Source of the DNA: Actinomycetes bacterium
GTDB lineage: Bacteria > Actinomycetota > CALGFH01
NCBI GenBank assembly: GCA_030152105.1
Contig: JASLIH010000419.1
Location: forward strand, 1-10,379
Reading direction: 5' to 3'
DNA length: 10,379 nucleotides
Part shown: positions 6,201-10,379 of the stretch, one piece after another
Layout of the letters: every line of letters begins with the position of its first letter
How positions within the stretch are numbered: the first letter of the stretch is position 1
Position numbers and translations under genes: made by a program
The notes under the pieces: generated by a model
Databases searched by the model: none
What the model saw: the letters and a program-made list of their open reading frames with translations, nothing else
What the model was told of the DNA's origin: nothing

Positions 6201-6725
6201 GCCTGGGGCTCGCTTCGCCGGACCCGTGCCGGAGGGACCAGCCTCCCTCACCGAAGCTGGTCCCCGGTCCTCTGGAACGGTGCGACCCGGTTCCTTGGCC
6301 GCTAGGCGCCGCTCCCCCGCCCCGGTCTGGGCCGTGGCGGCGCCTCCCTTGTCTCCCGGGCCGCGCTCGCCGTTCGTGGATGTGGCGGGGGTGGGGTCGG
6401 TGGTGACCAGATGCCAGAGCTCGACGATCTCGAACGGGCGCCGGACGATGGAGCAGTCGTGATGGGAAGGGACGGCGGCGGGATCGTCGCTGGGGTCCAG
6501 AACCAGGACGAGACGGCCGCCGAAGCTGGATCGGACCAGGTCGACGGCCTGGGTGCGGCGGGGGACGGGGAGGTCGATGACGACGGCGTCGACCGTCTCG
6601 GCGGGCAGTGCCGACCAGGCCTGGACGGTCAGGAGCTCGGTGACCCGGCCGGTGCCGTGGAGCAGCGCTCGAAGGGCGAGACCCAGCGAGGGGTCACGGC
6701 GCAGCAGCACGACATGGCGCGACAT
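3291..6725 (-). CDS. Atypical receiver domain - long disordered Pro/Ala/Glu-rich linker - GAF domain protein in Tad operon
   Basis: This 1144-residue protein has two folded ends. Residues 3-107 look like a response-regulator receiver: VVLLRRD near the acidic-pair position, a candidate phospho-acceptor Asp51 after the VVI strand, and RRPFEIVEL (95-103) where receivers have KPF, so the conserved Lys is replaced by Arg96 and only one N-terminal acidic residue (Asp11) is present. Residues 963-1135 form a GAF-like domain: a helix, ADVVVLLLDNGEGLMEVSG strands, a segment with VMVPLVHERLGFGVLMAGR, and a closing helix. Such domains bind small ligands or mediate dimerisation. Between them lie about 850 residues of low-complexity Pro, Ala, Gly, Glu and Arg, predicted disordered and without membrane segments. 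The ATG is 11 bases after the tadC stop, so it is the last gene of the Tad operon in this window. By analogy to TadZ/CpaE, which carry an atypical receiver at the N-terminus, a role in pilus localisation or regulation is plausible but inferred. Both domains share one frame, which confirms this strand over long chance frames opposite. Confidence 0.85.
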   Translation of the reverse strand: MSRHVVLLRRDPSLGLALRALLHGTGRVTELLTVQAWSALPAETVDAVVIDLPVPRRTQAVDLVRSSFGGRLVLVLDPSDDPAAVPSHHDCSIVRRPFEIVELWHLVTTDPTPATSTNGERGPGDKGGAATAQTGAGERRLAAKEPGRTVPEDRGPASVREAGPSGTGPAKRAPGAEPSAAGEPPVPPAARPPEPARPAASSSREQGPAGSGSREQGPAATGPGPIPPQVESPGEAGTDASTWRWRGRRYGPATAIPPDPPGGEHIPGGTDPGAPADAAGPFGPTASAAGGPPEAATQDAPSGPPASPPTPEERSAASRPAPDPVSRATGTPTGPGPGRPTPRTGSSAGTTGSERPSLFRRLTGRRGGRRSEAEALEPEATTDLRSASVSAFEPAPSPPEGPQQPPPAPPVWPSPADQSRSAPGDLGAPPQTESRSQPPPRPPAPEKAPPTPPPAPERAPAPPRASTPPRRPARPGSASRPERPVRPTRPSARPTRRSSPSASRRTTEPPPPSRREPEAPVAQEPHPPTDQVQPAGEKPAPAAGPPATPVGKAQPARDEPTPSARQSQPLEAQAKPDRPEPAAATVPEPPAPGAPSERDEPAPTVDRAQPSETQTRPAEKEPGPAADRTEPSESQAQPPPDEPASAIGRPEPSEAEAQGAAEESAPAVGRPLPQEEPPPQPDPGAEVPAAQRPRPAEDQPEPEREEPAPAAAAVAAAAQTIPDDPRDVVAAATGREEAGDEPDRAAVTAEADPAAVQTAAAPASAPRDPAAPPTGKAADPKRGGGRRQRTTGLPPTPAWPTLPPSGPIPTGGAQAGESDQPRRQQPAAESRPSAAPSSAEPADPPGAPATGAAGGRDPEAAETSTRPGSGPLGVAPDGPEALLAAAEAAAAPPGPFLGTPAHPPGSAPPGTGEGAPSADEDPPDRRQRGRRARSLLRFTAPRRPEMTDRGEPSAPDEPQPLADFDRLTASIESVTEALGGQPLEFYERDLPQIAAAETARRVRADVVVLLLDNGEGLMEVSGGVGLTPAERRLSVEYSRDVMRELFRAGVGLIEDTDRVRGALAGIPGSRSETLVMVPLVHERLGFGVLMAGRNRSQTGVPTGVFTDAEIEVLMGFADAAAASLRTAVLLRHLKGQLKALKDDD
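4683..5117 (-). repeat. Degenerate ~63-bp (21-residue) tandem repeats inside the disordered linker
   Basis: Residues 537-681 of the receiver/GAF protein repeat with a period of 20-21 residues about seven times (unit starts near 537, 557, 578, 598, 619, 640, 661). The clearest units follow the pattern (R/E/P)-(D/K)-E-P-x-P-x-x-x-R-x-x-P-S-E-x-Q-x, for example RDEPAPTVDRAQPSETQ. The similarity is also visible in DNA: short blocks such as ACTCGGACGGTT, TCTCGGACGGTT and CCTCGGATGGTT recur about 63 bases apart on the plus strand. This points to expansion by tandem duplication followed by drift. Confidence 0.7.
6066..6125 (-). repeat. Imperfect 30-bp tandem duplication coding for SREQGPA twice
   Basis: Residues 201-220 of the receiver/GAF protein read as two 10-residue units, SSSREQGPAG then SGSREQGPAA. 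At DNA level the plus-strand blocks starting CGGGTCCCTG and CGGGACCCTG match with a few substitutions. It is a second, independent local expansion in the linker. Confidence 0.6.
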
Positions 6726-6736
6726 CTGTCGGGTAC

Positions 6737-7672
6737 CTACCTAGCGAAGACTTCGGTGATGCGCATGATGGCGGGCCCCAGGATCACGACGAACAAAGCT
6801 GGGAAGATACAGAAGAGTACGGGGAACAGGACCTTGATGGGAACCTTCATCGCCCGTTCCTCGGCCAGCTGGCGGCGTTTGACCCGCATATCCTTGGCCT
6901 GGACGCGGAGCACGTCGGCGACCGACACCCCGAAGACGTCCGCCTGGACCATCGCCAGCACGAAGGCGCGCAGCTCAGGGACGTTGGTGCGGTCGGCCAG
7001 GTTGCGCATGGCCTCGTTGCGGCTCCGGCCGAGCTGGACCTCCTGAAGAGTCCGGTAGAACTCGTCGGCCAAGGGTCCGGTGGTGTTCTTGGAGACGTGG
7101 GCCATGGCCGCGTCGAAGCCCAGGCCGGCCTCGACGCAGATGGTGAGCAGGTCGATCGAGTCCGGCAGCGCCGTCCGGACCTCGTTCTGGCGGCGCTGGA
7201 CCGCGTTGGACAGGACGACGTTCGGCAGCCAGTACCCGAACAGGCTGATGAGGACGAACCCGAGGACACGCAGCGGCCAGGCGAAGCTGAAGACGGCCAG
7301 GAACAGCAGGCCGAGGATCGCCCCGCCGGCCAGCCCGGCGACCTTGGCGACCAGGACCCGGTCGGCGTCCCAGCCGAACGGGCTGCCGGCCTGGACCAGC
7401 TTGTTCCGGATGGCGTCCCTGGCCCCGGCCGGGGTGAAGCGCCGCGCGAGGCCGAGGGCGGCGTTGTAGAAGGGCTTGAGCAGGCGCTCGCGGGCCGGAC
7501 GGGCCAGCTCGCGGTTGCGCAGGTCGGTCGGGCGCAGCTCGACCGCCCGGATGGCCTGGATCGTCCGGTAAGCCTGGCGGCGCTCGGCCACGATCGACTG
7601 GACTGCGTAGGCGATCGCGAAGACGGCCAGGAAGACGGCGATGGCGCCGACGATGAGAAGTGAGGTCGACAT
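6737..7672 (-). CDS. tadC: TadC, Tad/Flp pilus inner-membrane platform protein (type II secretion F family)
   Basis: This is a 311-residue integral membrane protein, the expected size for TadC. It is one of two related platform proteins that couple the CpaF/TadA ATPase to pilin assembly or export. It has an N-terminal membrane segment (about 5-26), a basic cytoplasmic region (30-105), two membrane segments (about 108-130 and 134-153), the T2SSF domain (about 167-297) with the TadC-like ALPDSIDLLTICVEAGLGFD (168-187), and a C-terminal hydrophobic stretch containing KVLFPVLFCIFPALFVVI (280-297). The ATG is 6 bases after the tadB stop, with a weak AAGG purine stretch ahead of it inside the end of tadB, consistent with coupled translation. 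Its partner TadB is immediately upstream and the receiver/GAF gene follows 11 bases downstream. No key feature is missing. Confidence 0.93.
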   Translation of the reverse strand: MSTSLLIVGAIAVFLAVFAIAYAVQSIVAERRQAYRTIQAIRAVELRPTDLRNRELARPARERLLKPFYNAALGLARRFTPAGARDAIRNKLVQAGSPFGWDADRVLVAKVAGLAGGAILGLLFLAVFSFAWPLRVLGFVLISLFGYWLPNVVLSNAVQRRQNEVRTALPDSIDLLTICVEAGLGFDAAMAHVSKNTTGPLADEFYRTLQEVQLGRSRNEAMRNLADRTNVPELRAFVLAMVQADVFGVSVADVLRVQAKDMRVKRRQLAEERAMKVPIKVLFPVLFCIFPALFVVILGPAIMRITEVFAR

Positions 7673-7678
7673 AACGGT

Positions 7679-9673
7679 CTAGACCTTGATTTCCGTGATC
7701 TTCTTCAGCCAGAACACGCCGAAGAGCATCAGCACGACCGACCCGCCCATCATCATCAGCCCGATCGAGGTGGTGAAGAGTGGCCTCAGGAACACCGGAT
7801 TGAGGATCAGCAGGGCCATGAACAGGAGAAGCGGGAGGACGGACAGGATGATGCTGGACAGCCGCCCCTCGGCGGACAGGGCCTTGATCTGCCGTTTCAG
7901 CGAGTAGCGGTCACGAATGGTCTGGGACACCGTGCGCAACACCTCCGCCAGGTTCCCACCGACCTGGCGCTGGAGCCTGATGGCCATCACCGTCCACTCG
8001 AAGTCGACGCTGCGGGTCCGCCTGGCCATGGCCTCCAAGGCCTCTTCGAGGGGCCGGCCCAGCCGGGCCTCGGTCAGCACCCGGTGGAACTCGCCGGCGA
8101 TCGGGTCGCCCGCCTCGTGGACGACGGTGTCGACCGCCTGCTGGAGACTGTGACCGGCCTGGAGGGCGCCGGCGAGCAGCTGCAGGGTGCTCGGGAGCTG
8201 CTCATCGAACTTGGCCTGGCGGCGCGAGGCCCTGAACGACAGGTAGATGAAGGGCCCGACCACACCGAGCAGCACGACCACCACGGTCACGAGGAGGTTG
8301 CGGGTGATGGCCAGGACCAGCAGCGGCGGGATGAACGCCGACCCGAGCGAGATGAGCACGAACTCGGCCACCCGCATGTTGAGCCCGGCCGCCTCCAGCC
8401 GGTCGAGGAAGGTCTCCTCGAGGTTGCCCCGGCGGACCAGCGTCTCGGCCATGGCGGTGGCCCTGCCGGCCCACTCGCTGGAGCCGAACGCGGTCACCCG
8501 CGGCCGGTCGTCGGAGATCGCCTGGGTGAGTGAGTACGGGGAGAGCCGCTGGCGCAGCACCCGATAGGGCTTGGGGCCCCGCGTCCCGGCGCCGAACAGC
8601 AGCAGGCAGGCCAGCAGGACGGTGGTGAACCCCGTGATGGCGATGACGTACCGCCCCTGCGGGCTCTCCAGCCGCGAGAGCCCTGGGGCCGACGGCAGCC
8701 CGCCGGGGATTGCCCGGATGGTCGTCGGACTGGCACTCCCAGGGAGGAGGAAGCCCGGCTTGTCGAGGGTGCCCACCTCGCCGTTGGCTTCGACCTGGAT
8801 CTGGAGGTCCACTCGCTTCCCCAGACCGGGCGGCAGGGCAAGGTCGACGACGTACTGCGATGCCAGCTCATCCGCGACCCCTTGGAACACCAGCTCCAGG
8901 CTCTCGGCGGAGGCCGATTGGGTCCTCCCTCCGGTGGCGGCGGCCAGTTCCTCCAGGGCCGCTTCGTCCTGCTGGAACCCCGCGTCCAGGGCGACGGTGG
9001 TGACCCTTGCCTTCCCCTTGGCCTGCTTGATTGCCTGCTGGAGGGTGGTAGCGGTTCCCTCGTGCTTCCCATCCGACAGCACGACCAGGTTTGCCTGACC
9101 AGGCTCGGCGGCGAGCAGTTTGGAACCCTCGACCACAGCGTCGTACAGGGCGGTGCCGCCGTTGACTTCCGCTTGCAGGTTCTGGATCACCGATTGCACC
9201 TTGGCTCGATCGGTCGTCAGGCCCTGCTCGAGCTTGGTCCTGGTCCCGAACGAGAGCACTCCCAGCCGGGTGCCTGGCGGCATTCCCGCCGCGAACCGGG
9301 CGGCCGCGGTTCGCGCCTTGGCGATGTTGTCGTTCTTGCGCATGCTGCCGCTCGTGTCGACGGCCAGAATCACCGCCAGCTGCCCGCGCGTGCCGCTTTG
9401 CTGCACGCCAAATGGGGTCACGCCGGTGATGTCGACCTTCTTCCCGTTGATGCTGGCCGAGAAGGCGTCCTGGTTCAGCGCGAGGCTCGGGTCCCAGGCC
9501 GGCCCAGACATCCCGACGGTGACCCCGAGCTTCCCCTCGCCTGGGTCGCTCTCCTTGAACTCGACCTTGAGCCGCTCGTTCTCCTGGCCGGCGGCTACCC
9601 CCGCGAACGCGAACGACCCGAGCAGGACCCCGGCGAGCAGCAGGATCCCGGCCCGGGAGGTTCGGCGGGTCAT
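7679..9673 (-). CDS. tadB: VWA domain fused to TadB-like type II secretion F platform protein
   Basis: This 664-residue protein is about twice the usual length of TadB (roughly 300). Residues 1-30 form a signal peptide: RR, then a hydrophobic core, then AGVAAGQ. A von Willebrand A domain spans about 98-275 with a complete MIDAS: DTSGS at 106-110, Thr174 in GGTALYDAV, and Asp201 in LSDG, so it should bind a divalent metal and a ligand. A beta-rich stretch (276-335) leads to a membrane segment at about 342-362. The remainder is a whole TadB: membrane helices at about 437-457 and 461-480, T2SSF domain at 495-620 ([20 protein letters not shown]), and final helices at about 608-628 and 637-655. 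The topology places the VWA domain outside the cytoplasmic membrane and the T2SSF domain inside. The ATG overlaps the cpaF stop as ATGA (9670-9673), showing translational coupling. I believe related VWA-T2SSF fusions occur in other Actinomycetota, but cannot verify that here. The symbol applies to the C-terminal half. Confidence 0.92.
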   Translation of the reverse strand: MTRRTSRAGILLLAGVLLGSFAFAGVAAGQENERLKVEFKESDPGEGKLGVTVGMSGPAWDPSLALNQDAFSASINGKKVDITGVTPFGVQQSGTRGQLAVILAVDTSGSMRKNDNIAKARTAAARFAAGMPPGTRLGVLSFGTRTKLEQGLTTDRAKVQSVIQNLQAEVNGGTALYDAVVEGSKLLAAEPGQANLVVLSDGKHEGTATTLQQAIKQAKGKARVTTVALDAGFQQDEAALEELAAATGGRTQSASAESLELVFQGVADELASQYVVDLALPPGLGKRVDLQIQVEANGEVGTLDKPGFLLPGSASPTTIRAIPGGLPSAPGLSRLESPQGRYVIAITGFTTVLLACLLLFGAGTRGPKPYRVLRQRLSPYSLTQAISDDRPRVTAFGSSEWAGRATAMAETLVRRGNLEETFLDRLEAAGLNMRVAEFVLISLGSAFIPPLLVLAITRNLLVTVVVVLLGVVGPFIYLSFRASRRQAKFDEQLPSTLQLLAGALQAGHSLQQAVDTVVHEAGDPIAGEFHRVLTEARLGRPLEEALEAMARRTRSVDFEWTVMAIRLQRQVGGNLAEVLRTVSQTIRDRYSLKRQIKALSAEGRLSSIILSVLPLLLFMALLILNPVFLRPLFTTSIGLMMMGGSVVLMLFGVFWLKKITEIKV

Positions 9674-10379
9674 CGACGCATCGCCAGGGGGACCGTGCCG
9701 GTGTCGGAGGTGAACAGGTCGGCGTCGAAGTGGATGCCGTGGTCGCTGAGCCGCTCCAGGAACCGGGGGCGGAGGCCGGTGGGCTGGATGATGCCCCGGA
9801 AGCGGCCGTTCTCGTCGATGCCGGCCCGGTAGTCGAAGGTGTAGATGTCCTGGAGGGTGATGACGTCGCCCTCCATGCCGACGATCTCGGTGATGTGGGT
9901 GAGGCGGCGGGAGCCGTCCTTGAGCCGCGACTGGTGGACGATCAGGTTGATGGCCGAGGAGATCTGTTCCCGGATGGCCCGCATCGGGATGTCGACCCCG
10001 GCCATCAGGACCATCGTCTCCAGCCGTGACAGCACGTCGCGGGGCGAGTTGGCGTGGACGGTGGTGAGCGATCCGTCGTGGCCGGTGTTCATGGCCTGAA
10101 GCATGTCGAGGGCCTCGCCGCCTCGAGCCTCACCGACGATGATCCGGTCGGGACGCATGCGCAGCGAGTTGCGGACGAGGTCGCGAATGCGAACCTCGCC
10201 GACGCCTTCGATGTTCGGCGGCCGGGACTCCATCGAGCAGACGTGCTCCTGGTGGAGCTTCAGCTCCTTCGCGTCCTCGATCGTGACGATCCGCTCTTCC
10301 TCGGGGATGAACTGCGACACGACGTTGAGCAGCGTTGTCTTCCCGGTGCCGGTACCGCCGGAGATGACCATGTTCAACC
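9670..10379 (-). CDS. cpaF: CpaF/TadA pilus-assembly ATPase, C-terminal part (5' end beyond window)
   Basis: This is the motor ATPase of the Tad/Flp machine, in the type II/IV secretion VirB11-like family. It is cytoplasmic, forms a hexamer in the family, and drives pilin polymerisation through TadB and TadC. About 236 residues are visible and the frame continues past the right edge. The TTG codon near 10377 is an internal Leu, not a start. Visible motifs in order are Walker [11 protein letters not shown], the Asp box VTIEDAKEL, Walker B with [12 protein letters not shown], and the His box [21 protein letters not shown], followed by the typical CpaF tail [10 protein letters not shown] and PRFLERL. 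The TGA stop overlaps the next gene's ATG by 4 bases (9670-9673). The operon promoter and the CpaF N-terminal domain lie outside the window. Confidence 0.96.
   Translation of the reverse strand, partial: LNMVISGGTGTGKTTLLNVVSQFIPEEERIVTIEDAKELKLHQEHVCSMESRPPNIEGVGEVRIRDLVRNSLRMRPDRIIVGEARGGEALDMLQAMNTGHDGSLTTVHANSPRDVLSRLETMVLMAGVDIPMRAIREQISSAINLIVHQSRLKDGSRRLTHITEIVGMEGDVITLQDIYTFDYRAGIDENGRFRGIIQPTGLRPRFLERLSDHGIHFDADLFTSDTGTVPLAMRR

Noticed and set aside
8882..9832. Plus-strand open frame opposite tadB and cpaF
   Set aside because: Antisense shadow that spans the real cpaF/tadB junction, with no domain.

Overview
The window is GC-rich throughout, with strong G/C preference at third codon positions, GTG starts and densely packed genes. 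The gene content (a tyrosine integrase next to a tRNA gene, Tad/Flp-type secretion genes, a TANNNT-type -10 element) suggests an uncultured or poorly characterised member of Actinomycetota. Chloroflexota cannot be excluded from sequence alone.

Region 1 (1-615) is an integration-site junction. The C-terminal catalytic part of a tyrosine recombinase enters from the left edge and stops at 443. A short spacer holding a perfect 12-bp tandem repeat follows, and then a complete tRNA-Val(CAC) on the minus strand whose 3' end faces the integrase. This is the classical arrangement of an integrated element sitting at a tRNA 3' end, so the element would extend leftwards out of the window and the DNA right of the tRNA should be host chromosome. 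A convincing promoter for the tRNA lies at 628-656.

Region 2 (762-3294, plus strand) is a likely two-gene unit: a RecA-fold ATPase made only of the DnaB-helicase C-terminal domain, and 4 bases later a polytopic membrane protein that resembles the GT-C glycosyltransferase-like proteins. I recognise the fold families but not a defined pathway.

Region 3 (3291-10379, minus strand) is the distal part of a Tad (tight adherence)/Flp-type pilus or secretion operon, read right to left. It contains the C-terminal part of the CpaF/TadA ATPase, a TadB-like inner-membrane platform protein fused to a secreted von Willebrand A domain, TadC, and finally a 1144-residue protein with an atypical receiver domain, an intrinsically disordered Pro/Ala/Glu-rich linker of about 850 residues and a C-terminal GAF-like domain. 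Gene junctions are a 4-base ATGA overlap, a 6-base gap and an 11-base gap, so these are almost certainly co-transcribed. CpaF would power the machine, and TadB and TadC would form the membrane platform. The VWA domain could bind an extracytoplasmic partner, and the receiver-linker-GAF protein is a candidate regulator or localisation factor. No pilin, prepilin peptidase, secretin or TadZ ATPase is visible.

Regions 2 and 3 converge and share a single CTAG tetranucleotide as the stop codon of both genes, with no terminator between them. The most unusual items are the receiver-disordered-GAF protein in a Tad operon, the VWA-TadB fusion, and the DnaB-C-terminal-domain-only ATPase paired with a GT-C-like membrane protein. 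No intergenic stretch exceeds 300 bases.
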